This document shows, piece after piece, positions 15,926 through 26,188 of a DNA stretch of 64,000 nt (its first letter is position 1; the number at the start of each line of letters is the position of its first letter). A program made the translations under genes and the position numbers. Location of the stretch: NCBI RefSeq assembly GCF_016907555.1, contig NZ_JAFBCE010000001.1, positions 2,046,001 to 2,110,000 on the forward strand, in the 5' to 3' direction. Source of the stretch: Microbacterium laevaniformans (GTDB lineage Bacteria; Actinomycetota; Actinomycetes; Actinomycetales; Microbacteriaceae). The notes under the pieces are model-generated. The model made no database searches, was not told the DNA's origin, and saw nothing but the letters and a program-made list of their open reading frames with translations.

Positions 15926-18505
15926 ATGCCCCAACTCAAACGGACGGCCACTGGTGTGCTCGGTGGCATCGCGGGACTCGTCGGTCTGAGCGCCATCGCC
16001 GGCATCCTCGTCACGGCCACCGTGACTCCGGCGATCGCGGTCTCCGGCTACGCCGCTTCCAGCGCCCTCGACTCGTTCGAGAACATGCCGGGCTTCCTCC
16101 AGATCGATCCGCTCATGCTGCCGACCGAGATGTACCGCAAGGACGCCAACGGCAACGACGCGCTGATGGCGGAGTTCTACGACCAGAACCGCATTCCGGT
16201 GACCTTCGACCAGGTCAACCCGGTGATGTACGACGCGATCACCTCCAGCGAGGACAAGAACTTCTACACGCACGGCGGTGTCGACCTCGTCGGGACGCTG
16301 AGCGCTCTGGTGGGCAACGCCTCCAACGGCTCGAACCGGGGCGGCTCCTCCATCACGCAGCAGTACGTCAAGAACGTGCTGCAGCAGAACTGTGAGAGCA
16401 AGGCGCAGAACTCCGACGAAGTCGCCGCGTGCTACGCCACGACGACGGCCAACCAGGGAGCCGAGGGATACCAGCGCAAGCTGCAGGAGATGCGGTACGC
16501 GATCCAGCTCGAGAAGCAGTACTCCAAGGATGAGATCCTGCTGGGCTACCTCAACATCACCAACTTCGGTGGCCTGGTCTACGGAATCGGCGCCGCAGCA
16601 CAGCACTATTTCGGCGTCTCGGCAGCCGATCTGACGATCGCGCAGGCGGCGACCATCGCCGGCATGGTGCAGGCGCCCAACGTCTACCGCATCGACATGC
16701 CAGAGGGGTCCACGACCGACAAGGCCGGCAACCCTGTCAACAGTCAGGCCGATGGCTACTCGCTGACCCTCGATCGACGCAACTACGTTCTCGGCCGGAT
16801 GCTTGCCAATGGCAAGATCTCGCAGCAGGAGTACGACGACGCGATGGCCTCGCCCATCACGCCGAACATCACGAACCGCAGCCAGGGCTGCCAGAACGCG
16901 ACGGGTGCCGAGTTCTTCTGCGAGTACGTGCGCACGATCCTTCTCAAGGACCCTGCCTTCGGCGCCGACGACGACACGCGCGCGGCGAACCTGCGCCGCG
17001 GCGGCATGAAGATCTACACGACGCTCGACCCGACGCTGCAGGACGAGGGCATGAAGGCCATCTCGATCGTGCCGGCGTACGTGGACTACATGAACCTCGG
17101 CGCCTCCGCCGTGCAGGTGGAGGTCGGCACCGGACGCATCCTCTCCATGGTGCAGAACCGCCCGTTCTCGACGGACGATGCCCCCGTCAACGCCCCCACC
17201 ACGCAGGTGAACTACAACGTGCGTCAGGAAAACGGCGGCGGCGGCGGTCACTCCGCGGGCTCGACCTACAAGATCTTCAGTCTGTTGAACTGGCTCGAGC
17301 AGGGCCACTCGGTCAACGAGACCCTGAACGGGCGCATCGGCCCGAAGAAGGTCGACCAGTGCGACGGGACGATCCAGAACGTGGTCGCCGGCAACAACGG
17401 CAACGGCCAGATCGGAAACTTCGAGAACAACTCGGGCTACGTGGGCACGGTCTACAACTTCACGAGAGACTCGCTCAACTCCGGGTTCCTCACGATGGCG
17501 GAGAAGATCTCGGTGTGCAGCACGAACCGGCTCGCGATGAAGATGGGCGTCATGACGGGCAGCGGCGGACCGCTGGACACGACCAACTACGCCTACAACG
17601 TGCTCGGCGACCAGGCGGTGGCACCCATCGACATGGCCCAGGTCTATGCCTCTGTCGCCGCGAAGGGAACGCTGTGCCCCTCGAAGGCGATCGACAAGGC
17701 GATCGACGCGCAGGGCAAAGACATCACCCCGCAGATCACCTGCCAGCCGGCGATGAGCGAAGCGGTCGCGGCTACTGCGGCGTACACCCTGCAGGGCGTC
17801 ATGACCGGAACCGGCTCCGGCGCCCGGATCGGCGACGGTGTCCCGGTCTTCGGCAAGACCGGTATCCACGAGTACCTGCACACCTGGATGGACGGCTCAT
17901 CGACCAAGGTCGCGACGGTCGTCTGGGTCGGAAACGTCGAAGGCACCGATCTGCTGAGCGACCACTCCGAGAACGGCTACGTCCTGTCGCGGATCCGCAA
18001 CTCGATCTGGCCCGCGATGCAGGGAGCCGCAAACGCGAAGTACGGCGGCGACCGCTTCCCCGACCCGGATGCCGCGCTGACCAAGCGTCAGCTCACCGAT
18101 CTGCCGTCGGTGATCGGCATGACCGTCAGCCAGGCGCAGCAGACGCTGAGCACGGCCGGATTCTCGGTGACGGTGGGCGACCCAGTCGACGGAACCGAGG
18201 CCGCGGGCACGATCATCCAGCAGGATCCCGGTGCGGGCAGGGTCGCCGGCGGAACGACCGTCACGATCCGCCCCAGCAACGGTCAGGGCATCGCCGTTCC
18301 GGCCGTGAGCGGCAAGCCCGCCGACGCGGTCGCCAACCTCAAGGCGCAGGGCTTCAGCAATGTGGGCCAGCAGTGCACCGCCTCGCCCACCGCTGATGAC
18401 AACGGCACCGTGACGGGAACAGACCCTGCCGCGGGAACCGTGGTCAACCGCGGCACGCAGATCACCGTGCAGTACCAGGCCAAGAACTGCGGCGGACGTC
18501 CGTGA
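15926..18505 (+). CDS. Class A penicillin-binding protein with PASTA domains
   Basis: An 859-aa bifunctional peptidoglycan synthase. One N-terminal membrane anchor (about residues 10-35) is followed by the GT51 glycosyltransferase, with its catalytic Glu in SSEDKNFYTHGG (about residue 109). The transpeptidase shows STYK in HSAGSTYKIF, STN in CSTNRLA and KTG in VFGKTGIHEY. The last about 145 residues are two PASTA repeats (DLPSVIGMTVSQAQQTL and AVPAVSGKPADAVANL). This is the actinobacterial PBP1/PonA layout. It overlaps the metallophosphoesterase gene by four bases. Confidence 0.94.
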   Translation: MPQLKRTATGVLGGIAGLVGLSAIAGILVTATVTPAIAVSGYAASSALDSFENMPGFLQIDPLMLPTEMYRKDANGNDALMAEFYDQNRIPVTFDQVNPVMYDAITSSEDKNFYTHGGVDLVGTLSALVGNASNGSNRGGSSITQQYVKNVLQQNCESKAQNSDEVAACYATTTANQGAEGYQRKLQEMRYAIQLEKQYSKDEILLGYLNITNFGGLVYGIGAAAQHYFGVSAADLTIAQAATIAGMVQAPNVYRIDMPEGSTTDKAGNPVNSQADGYSLTLDRRNYVLGRMLANGKISQQEYDDAMASPITPNITNRSQGCQNATGAEFFCEYVRTILLKDPAFGADDDTRAANLRRGGMKIYTTLDPTLQDEGMKAISIVPAYVDYMNLGASAVQVEVGTGRILSMVQNRPFSTDDAPVNAPTTQVNYNVRQENGGGGGHSAGSTYKIFSLLNWLEQGHSVNETLNGRIGPKKVDQCDGTIQNVVAGNNGNGQIGNFENNSGYVGTVYNFTRDSLNSGFLTMAEKISVCSTNRLAMKMGVMTGSGGPLDTTNYAYNVLGDQAVAPIDMAQVYASVAAKGTLCPSKAIDKAIDAQGKDITPQITCQPAMSEAVAATAAYTLQGVMTGTGSGARIGDGVPVFGKTGIHEYLHTWMDGSSTKVATVVWVGNVEGTDLLSDHSENGYVLSRIRNSIWPAMQGAANAKYGGDRFPDPDAALTKRQLTDLPSVIGMTVSQAQQTLSTAGFSVTVGDPVDGTEAAGTIIQQDPGAGRVAGGTTVTIRPSNGQGIAVPAVSGKPADAVANLKAQGFSNVGQQCTASPTADDNGTVTGTDPAAGTVVNRGTQITVQYQAKNCGGRP

Positions 18506-19497
18506 CGTCGGCACGCACCGCCCTCGCCGCCGTATCGGCGGCGGGGGCGGTGGCCGTCGGCGCCACCATCTGGGGGACGTGCATCGAGCGTTTCCTCTTC
18601 ACGGTCCGTCGCCACGAGCTCGACATCCTGCCTGCCGGGTCGGCCTCACTGACGGTGCTCCACCTCTCCGATGCCCATATGGCTCCGTGGCAGCATCGAA
18701 AGCAGCAGTGGATCGCTCTGCTCGCCGATGCGGTCCGACCGGATCTGGTCGTGAATACGGGAGACAACCTCGGCCATGCCGACGGGCTCCGCGGCATCCG
18801 TTCCGCGTTCGCGCCTCTGCGCGGCGTGCCGGGCGTCTTCGTCCACGGTTCGAACGACGTGAGCGGACCGTCGGCCCGGAATCCTCTCAACTACTTCCGC
18901 GGCCCTTCGGGCGGCCCGCACAACGTCGAGAAACTCGACACGGCGGCGATGGACGCCTACTTCACCGATGAGCTCGGCTGGACGAACCTGAACAACACCG
19001 CGGCCGTCGTCGAGGCCGGTGGTCTGCGGCTGGAGACCTTCGGGGTCAGTGACGCGCATCGCGAGTGGGACGATCTGCCCGCGCTGCCCGCCGCGATCGA
19101 AGCCGCGCGACGCGGTCGCCCCTTCCACGCCGCGCGCGATGCGGATCTCGTGATCGGCGTGACGCACGCGCCGTATCAGCGCGTCCTGGACCGGTTCGTC
19201 GAGCTGGGTGCCCAGGCCATCTTCGCCGGGCACACGCACGGCGGTCAGGTGCGCATCCCCTTCTCCCCCTCCGCGCTGGTCGCCAACTGCGACATCCCCC
19301 TCGACCAGGCGCGCGGTCTCAGCACATGGACCGCCGCCGGACGCCGCGCGCCGCTGAACGTCTCGGCCGGGCTCGGACACTCGATCTATGCCCCGGTGCG
19401 CTTCGGATGCCGCCCGGAGGCGTCGGTGCTCACGCTGCGCGCACGGCGTGACGACGACGGCCTGCTCGATTCGTCACGAGGGGCATCGACGGGGTAG
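18502..19497 (+). CDS. Membrane-anchored metallophosphoesterase
   Basis: A 331-aa calcineurin-like phosphoesterase. An N-terminal helix ([17 protein letters not shown]) anchors it. Metal-binding motifs are [22 protein letters not shown] and [11 protein letters not shown]. The GTG start overlaps the PBP stop (GTGA), and this PBP-phosphoesterase pair recurs in actinobacteria, suggesting a cell-envelope substrate. The substrate is not known. The TAG stop is part of the -10 box of the tRNA-Pro promoter downstream. Confidence 0.88.
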   Translation: MTSARTALAAVSAAGAVAVGATIWGTCIERFLFTVRRHELDILPAGSASLTVLHLSDAHMAPWQHRKQQWIALLADAVRPDLVVNTGDNLGHADGLRGIRSAFAPLRGVPGVFVHGSNDVSGPSARNPLNYFRGPSGGPHNVEKLDTAAMDAYFTDELGWTNLNNTAAVVEAGGLRLETFGVSDAHREWDDLPALPAAIEAARRGRPFHAARDADLVIGVTHAPYQRVLDRFVELGAQAIFAGHTHGGQVRIPFSPSALVANCDIPLDQARGLSTWTAAGRRAPLNVSAGLGHSIYAPVRFGCRPEASVLTLRARRDDDGLLDSSRGASTG

Positions 19498-19500
19498 ACT
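19471..19500 (+). promoter_or_regulatory. Promoter of tRNA-Pro inside the end of the phosphoesterase gene
   Basis: The -10 box TAGACT (19495-19500) shares its TAG with the upstream stop codon. A TCGTCA hexamer lies 18 bases before it. Transcription would start near 19507, about seven bases before the mature tRNA. Confidence 0.5.
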
Positions 19501-19513
19501 CGGAGGGTTGCCA

Positions 19514-19587
<74 letters not shown>

Positions 19588-19596
19588 CAGCAGAGA

Positions 19597-19629
19597 GGCT
19601 CCGCCTGGAGAGATCCGGGCGGAGCCTTT
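19597..19629 (+). terminator. Intrinsic terminator of tRNA-Pro
   Basis: A perfect 9-bp stem, GGCTCCGCC (19597-19605) with GGCGGAGCC (19618-19626), is followed by TTT ten bases after the tRNA. Confidence 0.75.
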
Positions 19630-19659
19630 CGCGGATCACTCACCGGATGGGAGCACCCG

Positions 19660-20424
19660 ATGACCACCCCCCGCCTGATCGCCTTCGATCTCGACGACAC
19701 GCTCGCCCCCTCGAAGAGCGCCATCGACCCCCGCATCGGCGAGCTCCTGCTCGAGCTCGCGGCGCGCGTCGAGGTGGCGATCATCTCGGGCGGCCAGCTC
19801 CAGCAGTTCCAGTCGCAGGTCGTCGAGCGGCTGCCCGCAGCGGATGCCGAGACCCTCGACCGCTTCCACCTCATGCCCACCTGCGGCACGCAGTACTACC
19901 GGCTCGAGGACGGCGGCGTCCGCACGGTGTACGCGCACGCGCTCACCGATGACGAGAAGTCCCGCGCGCTGGCTGCCGTCGAAGAGGAGGCGCGCCGCCT
20001 CGGCCTCTGGGAGGCCGAGCCCTGGGGCGACATCCTCGAGGATCGCGGCTCGCAGATCACTTTCTCCGCTCTCGGCCAGACCGCTCCCCTGGAGGCGAAG
20101 ATGGCCTGGGACCCGACGGGCGAGAAGAAGAACGCGCTCCGCGACGCGGTCGCCGCGCGCATCCCCGACCTCGAGGTCCGCTCGGGCGGCTCAACGTCGG
20201 TCGACATCACCCACCGCGGGATCGACAAGGCGTACGGCATGCGTAAGCTCGCCGAGGTCACCGACATCCCCCTCGACGACATGCTGTTCATCGGCGACCG
20301 CCTCGACGAGCACGGCAATGACTACCCCGTCCTGGCAATGGGCGTGACCTGCCAGGCCGTGGACGGCTGGGAGCACACGGCCGCCTACCTCGCCGAGCTC
20401 ATCCCGACGCTCCCGCGTCGCTGA
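19660..20424 (+). CDS. HAD-IIB hydrolase
   Basis: A 254-aa phosphatase or phosphomutase of HAD subclass IIB. Motif I is IAFDLDDTLAPSK, motif II contains IISGGQ, and motifs III/IV are KAYGMRKL and FIGDRLDEHGNDYPV. The cap and the sequence around CGTQYYR resemble eukaryotic-type phosphomannomutase/sucrose-phosphatase relatives, so a sugar phosphate is the likely substrate. The ATG is preceded by GGGAG. It ends three bases from the convergent FadR-type gene. Confidence 0.82.
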   Translation: MTTPRLIAFDLDDTLAPSKSAIDPRIGELLLELAARVEVAIISGGQLQQFQSQVVERLPAADAETLDRFHLMPTCGTQYYRLEDGGVRTVYAHALTDDEKSRALAAVEEEARRLGLWEAEPWGDILEDRGSQITFSALGQTAPLEAKMAWDPTGEKKNALRDAVAARIPDLEVRSGGSTSVDITHRGIDKAYGMRKLAEVTDIPLDDMLFIGDRLDEHGNDYPVLAMGVTCQAVDGWEHTAAYLAELIPTLPRR

Positions 20425-20426
20425 CG

Positions 20427-21164
20427 TCAGCCGTCGACAGCCACGACGGCGGTCGACGGGGCAGGCATGCCGGCATCCGCGTAGTAGGCGGTGATGTGGG
20501 CGCGCACGAGCTCACGAGCGCGCTCCGCGTCGCCCGACTCGATCGCACCGAGGATGTCACCGTGCTCGCGGTGCAGTCGCTCGACGGTCGCGTCCCAATC
20601 GGAGATCCGACGCGCGCCGGCGCGGATGTAGTTCTCGATCGTCGTGCGAAGACCGGCCATCGTCGCGGCGACGACGAGGTTGCCCGCGGCATCCGTCAAA
20701 CGCAGGTGGAACTGCGCGTCGAGCGCGAGGAAATCGTCTGCCGTCAGCTGCTCGTCCTCCATGGCGGCGAGTGTCGCCCGGGCTTCGGCGAGATCGGGCT
20801 CGTCGAGATCGGCCAGGTGGGCGACCGCCCACTCCTCCAGCAGGAGCCGCGTCTCATACACGTCGGGGATGGGAAAACCGTGCGCCGCGACCTGCAGACG
20901 CAGCAACTGTGCGAGACCACCGTGCGGGGTCGCCGTGACGATCGCGCCCGCGGTGGGGCCTGAGCCCGTCGCCGTCCGGATGAGACCCATAACCTCGAGC
21001 ACCCGCAGGGCCTCGCGCACGCTCGACCGCCCCACCCCGAGGGTGGCCGCGAGTTCGCGCTCCGGCGGCAGTCGGTCGCCCGGCCCGAGAGCACCGCTGA
21101 GCAGGTCGGCCTCGATCTTCTCGAGCACGACGCGCCAGGCGCGGGCTGGGGTGTTCTCCGTCAT
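20427..21164 (-). CDS. FadR-subfamily GntR transcriptional regulator
   Basis: A 245-aa DNA-binding repressor or activator. The winged helix is at the N-terminus (LPPERELAATLGVGRSSVREALRVLEVMG), followed by an all-helical FCD ligand-binding domain with metal-binding residues typical of the family (ALDAQFHLRLTDAAGN and REHGDILGAI). No metabolic partner is adjacent, so the ligand cannot be guessed. A TGGT-type operator lies in its own promoter region, suggesting autoregulation. Confidence 0.9.
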   Translation of the reverse strand: MTENTPARAWRVVLEKIEADLLSGALGPGDRLPPERELAATLGVGRSSVREALRVLEVMGLIRTATGSGPTAGAIVTATPHGGLAQLLRLQVAAHGFPIPDVYETRLLLEEWAVAHLADLDEPDLAEARATLAAMEDEQLTADDFLALDAQFHLRLTDAAGNLVVAATMAGLRTTIENYIRAGARRISDWDATVERLHREHGDILGAIESGDAERARELVRAHITAYYADAGMPAPSTAVVAVDG

Positions 21165-21188
21165 CGTCGGCTTCTCATTCCGTCGTCC

Positions 21189-21204
21189 CTATATGGTCAG
21201 GCCA
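21189..21204 (-). promoter_or_regulatory. Candidate autoregulatory operator of the FadR-type gene
   Basis: TGGTCAGGCCA (21194-21204) departs by one base from the TGGTnnnACCA site typical of FCD-type GntR regulators. It abuts a TATAGG-like -10 sequence (21189-21194) upstream of the regulator's start. Confidence 0.4.
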
Positions 21205-21260
21205 CACTAGCGCACCGGCGACGGACCGGCAATAATCGCCGGACCGGGGAGACACGGGCC

Positions 21261-21266
21261 TACTCT
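21261..21266 (+). promoter_or_regulatory. -10 box of a leaderless promoter for the DUF1295 gene
   Basis: TACTCT is followed by six bases and the ATG at 21273. No ribosome binding site is present. Confidence 0.5.
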
Positions 21267-21272
21267 CGGACC

Positions 21273-22103
21273 ATGCACCCCCTCCTGCTCGTCATCGTCC
21301 TCGCCGCCGTCGCGTCCGCCTTCTGCTGGGTGGCGTCGCTCGTCAGCGGGGACACCTCCTGGGTGGACCGTCTGTGGTCGATCGTCCCCGTGGCGTACGT
21401 CTGGGTGTTCGCGGTGTCCGCGGTCGCGGACGACGCAGACGCGGGGCGCCTGATTCTGATGGCCGTCCTCGTGACCGCGGGGGGTGCGCGACTGACCTTC
21501 AACTTCGCGCGCAAGGGCGGCTACTCCGGCGTCGAGGACTACCGTTGGGCGATCCTGCGCGGGCGCATGTCGCCGATACTGTTCCAGGTCTTCAACCTGC
21601 TGTTCATCGTGCTCTATCAGATGACACTGCTCGTGCTCATCACGCTGCCTGCGGCGATGGCGAGGACTCATCCGGCTCCGCTGACGGCGGCCGATGTGAT
21701 CATCACCGTGCTCTTCGTCGGTTTTCTCCTCGGCGAGAGCGTCGCCGATCAGCAGCAGTGGGACTTCCACCGGGCGAAGGCACGCGGTACTGCGGACGGC
21801 TTCCTCACGACGGGCCTGTTCGCCTACAGTCGGCATCCGAACTTCTTCTTCGAGCAGGCGCAGTGGTGGGCGTTCTACGCGTTCGGTGCCACCGCCGCCG
21901 TCGCCTCCGGAGGCGGCGTGTGGGGCGGCGTGATCAACCCGACGATCGTCGGCGCGATCCTGCTGACGCTCCTGTTCGTGGGATCGACCGTGTTCACCGA
22001 GTCGATCTCGGCCGAGAAGTACCCCGCCTACGCGCAGTATCAGCGCACGACCTCGATGCTGGTGCCACTGCCGCGCCGCCGAGACGGCGCGCGCGTCAGC
22101 TGA
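21273..22103 (+). CDS. DUF1295 membrane protein, steroid 5-alpha-reductase-like
   Basis: A 276-aa integral membrane protein with about six to seven helices. The C-terminal motif GLFAYSRHPNFFFEQAQWWAFY, followed near the end by AEKYPAYAQYQRTTSMLVPLP, is the signature of the DUF1295/ICMT-like reductase group, where it binds NADPH. The substrate in bacteria is unknown. The gene is monocistronic, with a leaderless-type start, and its last eight bases overlap the end of the convergent tdk gene. Confidence 0.85.
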   Translation: MHPLLLVIVLAAVASAFCWVASLVSGDTSWVDRLWSIVPVAYVWVFAVSAVADDADAGRLILMAVLVTAGGARLTFNFARKGGYSGVEDYRWAILRGRMSPILFQVFNLLFIVLYQMTLLVLITLPAAMARTHPAPLTAADVIITVLFVGFLLGESVADQQQWDFHRAKARGTADGFLTTGLFAYSRHPNFFFEQAQWWAFYAFGATAAVASGGGVWGGVINPTIVGAILLTLLFVGSTVFTESISAEKYPAYAQYQRTTSMLVPLPRRRDGARVS

Positions 22104-22698
22104 GCCGGCCGTCCGACTCGCGCAGGTAGCACTCCGCACACATCGACTCGTAGGTGACCTTCTCGTGGGAGAGCTCGTCGATGGCGACCTGATCGCCGTC
22201 GAAGACGAATCGTCCTCCGACCAGGCGCGCATTGAACAGCGCCTTGCGCCCACAGCGGCAGATCGTCTTCAGCTCTTCGAGGCTGTGGGCGAGCTCCAGA
22301 AGCCGGGCCGAGCCGGGGAAGGCGCGCGTCTGGAAGTCGGTGCGGATGCCGTACGCGAGGGCGGGGATGCCGTCATCGACGACGATCCGCAGCAGGTCGT
22401 CGACCTGGGCCGGTGTGAGAAACTGCGCCTCGTCGATGAGAAGACATGCCACCCGTCCGTCGTAACGAGCTGCGTGCTCTACGACGAGGGCGCGCAGATC
22501 GGCATCCGGAGCGATGAGGAAGTCGACCTGGCGCTCCACGCCGAGTCGGCTGGAGATCTGATCGGCGCCCTTCGTGTCGATCTCGGGCTTGGCCAGCAGA
22601 ACGTGCTGCCCGCGCTCTTCGTAGTTGAAGGCCGCCTGCAGCAGAGCCGTCGACTTGCCGGAGTTCATCGCTCCGTAGCGGAAGTACAGCTTCGCCAT
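22096..22698 (-). CDS. tdk: Thymidine kinase
   Basis: A 200-aa type II thymidine kinase for deoxythymidine salvage. The P-loop is RYGAMNSGKSTALLQ, Walker B/catalytic base is LLIDEAQFL, and structural Zn is expected from CRCG and CAECY. Full length. It lies 22 bases downstream of mqo and may share its transcript. Its 3' end overlaps the convergent DUF1295 gene through the sequence TCAGCTGA, which supplies both stop codons. Confidence 0.94.
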   Translation of the reverse strand: MAKLYFRYGAMNSGKSTALLQAAFNYEERGQHVLLAKPEIDTKGADQISSRLGVERQVDFLIAPDADLRALVVEHAARYDGRVACLLIDEAQFLTPAQVDDLLRIVVDDGIPALAYGIRTDFQTRAFPGSARLLELAHSLEELKTICRCGRKALFNARLVGGRFVFDGDQVAIDELSHEKVTYESMCAECYLRESDGRLS

Positions 22699-22720
22699 GC
22701 GCGTGCCGCCCCGATCCGGC

Positions 22721-24196
22721 TCAGCGGTTGATGCCGAGCACGCCGGCCGTGGCGTCGAGCGACGCGTCCGCGGCGGCGGGGTTGCCGTTGAGGGTCGACC
22801 CGTAGCTCGGGATGAGCGCCTTCAGTTCGGGCTCCCAGGCGGAGATGCGGTCGGGGAAGCACGTCTTCAACAGGCCCAGCATGATGGATGCCGCCGTCGA
22901 GGCGCCCGGGGAGGCGCCCAGCAGACCGGCGATCGATCCGTCGGCGGAGGTGACGACCTCGGTGCCGAACTGCAGGACGCCACCCTTCTGCGGATCCTTC
23001 TTCATGACCTGTGCACGCTGGCCGGCCTGCAGCAGCTCCCAGTCCTCCGCCTTCGCGGTCGGCATGAACTCGCGAAGCGAGTCGACCTTGCGCTTGTGGC
23101 TCTTGAGCAGTTCGCTGACGAGGTACTTGATGAGGCCGGGGTTGTCGACGGCGACCTTGAGCATCGGACCGATGTTGCCCGGACGCACCTGCGCGACGAT
23201 GTCGGTGATGCGGCCGTTCTTCAAGAACTTGGGGCTGAACGTCGCGAACGGCCCGAACAGCAACGACGTCTCGCCGTCGACCACGCGGGTGTCGAGGTGC
23301 GGCACCGACATGGGCGGCGCCCCCACCGAAGCCTGCGAGTACACCTTGGCCTTGTGCTGCGCGACGACGGCCGGATTGGAGGTCTTCAGCCACTGCCCGC
23401 CGATGGGGAAGACGCCGTATCCGGAGATCTCCGGAATGCGCGAGGACTGCAGCAGCTTGATCGCCCAGCCGCCCGCTCCCACGAACACGAAACGCGCCGA
23501 CAGGCTCCCCGGGGTGCGCCCGAGCGTGTGACGATAAGACACGTTCCATGTGCCGTCGGCGTTCTTGCGGAGCTTTCGCACCTCACGATTGGTGACGACG
23601 TCGACGCCCTGGTCGGCGAGGTGAGAGAACAGCTGTCGCGTGAGCGCGCCGAAATCCACATCGGTGCCGGCGGGCACCCGCGTGGCCGCGAAAGGCTCGT
23701 CGGACTTCTTGCGCTTCTGCATGAGCAGCGGCGCCCACTGGTGGATGACGCGGGAGTCCTCGGAATACTCGATGCCCTCGAACAGCGGCTGCGTGCGCAG
23801 CGCCTCGTAGCGCTTCTTGAGGTAGGCGACGTCCTTCTCCCCGCGCACGAACGTCATGTGCGGGGTCGCGTTGATGAAGGTGGACGGCGCATCGAGGATG
23901 CCGCGTTCGATGAGGCTCGCCCAGAGCTGACGGCTCTGCTGGAACTGCTCGTTGATCGAGATCGCCTTAGCGGGGTCGACGGAGCCGTCCTTGGCCTCGG
24001 GCATGTAGTTGAGCTCACAGAGCGCCGCGTGCCCCGTGCCGGCATTGTTCCAGGCGTTCGAGGACTCCTCGGCGACGTCGCTGAGGCGCTCGAGCACCAC
24101 GATCTTCCAGTCCGGCTGCAGCTGCTTCAGCAGGGTTCCGAGGGTGGCACTCATGATGCCACCGCCGATCAGGACGACGTCGACGGGTTCACTCAC
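22721..24196 (-). CDS. mqo: Malate:quinone oxidoreductase
   Basis: A 491-aa peripheral membrane FAD enzyme that oxidises malate to oxaloacetate and feeds electrons to menaquinone in the TCA cycle. The FAD-binding motif is VDVVLIGGGIMSATLG, followed by the family segments NAGTGHAALCELNY and PMSVPHLDTR. The GTG at 24196 was chosen (MSEPVDVV); a GTG two codons upstream (24202) and a longer reading without homology are alternatives. TAGACT (24205-24210) precedes it by eight bases with no ribosome binding site. Confidence 0.94.
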   Translation of the reverse strand: MSEPVDVVLIGGGIMSATLGTLLKQLQPDWKIVVLERLSDVAEESSNAWNNAGTGHAALCELNYMPEAKDGSVDPAKAISINEQFQQSRQLWASLIERGILDAPSTFINATPHMTFVRGEKDVAYLKKRYEALRTQPLFEGIEYSEDSRVIHQWAPLLMQKRKKSDEPFAATRVPAGTDVDFGALTRQLFSHLADQGVDVVTNREVRKLRKNADGTWNVSYRHTLGRTPGSLSARFVFVGAGGWAIKLLQSSRIPEISGYGVFPIGGQWLKTSNPAVVAQHKAKVYSQASVGAPPMSVPHLDTRVVDGETSLLFGPFATFSPKFLKNGRITDIVAQVRPGNIGPMLKVAVDNPGLIKYLVSELLKSHKRKVDSLREFMPTAKAEDWELLQAGQRAQVMKKDPQKGGVLQFGTEVVTSADGSIAGLLGASPGASTAASIMLGLLKTCFPDRISAWEPELKALIPSYGSTLNGNPAAADASLDATAGVLGINR

Positions 24197-24306
24197 AATC
24201 ACCCAGTCTAGGCGCCGTTTTCTCCGGCCTCCGCGACTCGCGGCATCCCCCGCCGTCAACTCTTGCGGTTCTTTCGCCCCGCTCAACTCCGCGAGAAGCG
24301 AGTTCC

Positions 24307-24343
24307 GCACCGAGACACGCGCCGTCCGACGGTGTTTCGGTGC
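24307..24343 (-). terminator. Hairpin between asd and mqo
   Basis: A 12-bp stem, GCACCGAGACAC (24307-24318) with GTGTTTCGGTGC (24332-24343), has one G-T pair and a 13-base loop. It lies about 55 bases after the asd stop codon and could end the lysC-asd transcript. No T-run follows. Confidence 0.5.
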
Positions 24344-24398
24344 GCGGACCGTGTCTCGCAGTCAGGCGGTCTCGCGGTGGGCGGTGCTCGGACCGCCG

Positions 24399-25508
<1,110 letters not shown>

Positions 25509-25544
25509 CTATCGCCGGCCGGAAACAGGCGAACCGCCGACGTC

Positions 25545-25569
25545 AGGCCGATCTCTGCCATATCGGCCT
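25545..25569. repeat. Inverted repeat between lysC and asd
   Basis: A perfect 8-bp inverted repeat, AGGCCGAT (25545-25552) with ATCGGCCT (25562-25569), has a 9-base loop. It may be a weak terminator or attenuator between lysC and asd. Confidence 0.35.
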
Positions 25570-25669
25570 CACCGGGGCGGATTGCCGGCGTACGGCGGCT
25601 GCGACGGCGACGGCAATAGGGGCCGGCAGCCGGCGGCAGCGAGCCGCGGGCCGAGAGCCCCGGAAGGGG

Positions 25670-26188
25670 TCAGCGGCCGGTGCCGGCGTAGACGGTGGCC
25701 TCGGTGTCGCTGTCGAGACCGAAGGCGGTGTGCACGACGCGAGCGGCCTGCGCGAGCTCGTCACCGCGGAGCACGACAGAGATGCGGATCTCCGAGGTCG
25801 AGATCATCTCGATGTTCACGCCCGCGGTCGACAGCGCCTCGAACAGCGTCGCGGACACACCGGAGTGGGTGCGCATACCGGCGCCGACGACGGAGAGCTT
25901 GCCGATCTGGTCGTCGTGCACGAGGCTCTCGAAACCGATGCTCGCCTGCTCGGCGGCGAGCGCCCGCAGGGCGGTCGCGGCATCCGACTTGGGCAACGTG
26001 AAGGAGATGTCGGTGCGCGCGGTCGCTGCCGCCGACACGTTCTGGACGATCATGTCGACGTTGGCCCCCGACTTGGCGATGACGGTGAAGATCTCCGCCG
26101 CCTTGCCGGGAACGTCGGGCACGCCGACGACGGTGATCTTGGCCTGGCTGAGATCGGTGGCGACGCCGGCGACGATGGGCTCTTCCAT
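25670..26188 (-). CDS. Internal start for the aspartate kinase beta subunit
   Basis: Within lysC, ATG at 26188 is preceded by GAGGAG with a five-base spacer and would yield a 172-aa protein, [15 protein letters not shown] onward. It consists only of the two ACT domains. In Corynebacterium glutamicum the beta subunit arises in the same way and has the same length, giving an alpha2-beta2 kinase. The alternative start is seen in the sequence; use of it is inferred. Confidence 0.6.
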   Translation of the reverse strand: MEEPIVAGVATDLSQAKITVVGVPDVPGKAAEIFTVIAKSGANVDMIVQNVSAAATARTDISFTLPKSDAATALRALAAEQASIGFESLVHDDQIGKLSVVGAGMRTHSGVSATLFEALSTAGVNIEMISTSEIRISVVLRGDELAQAARVVHTAFGLDSDTEATVYAGTGR

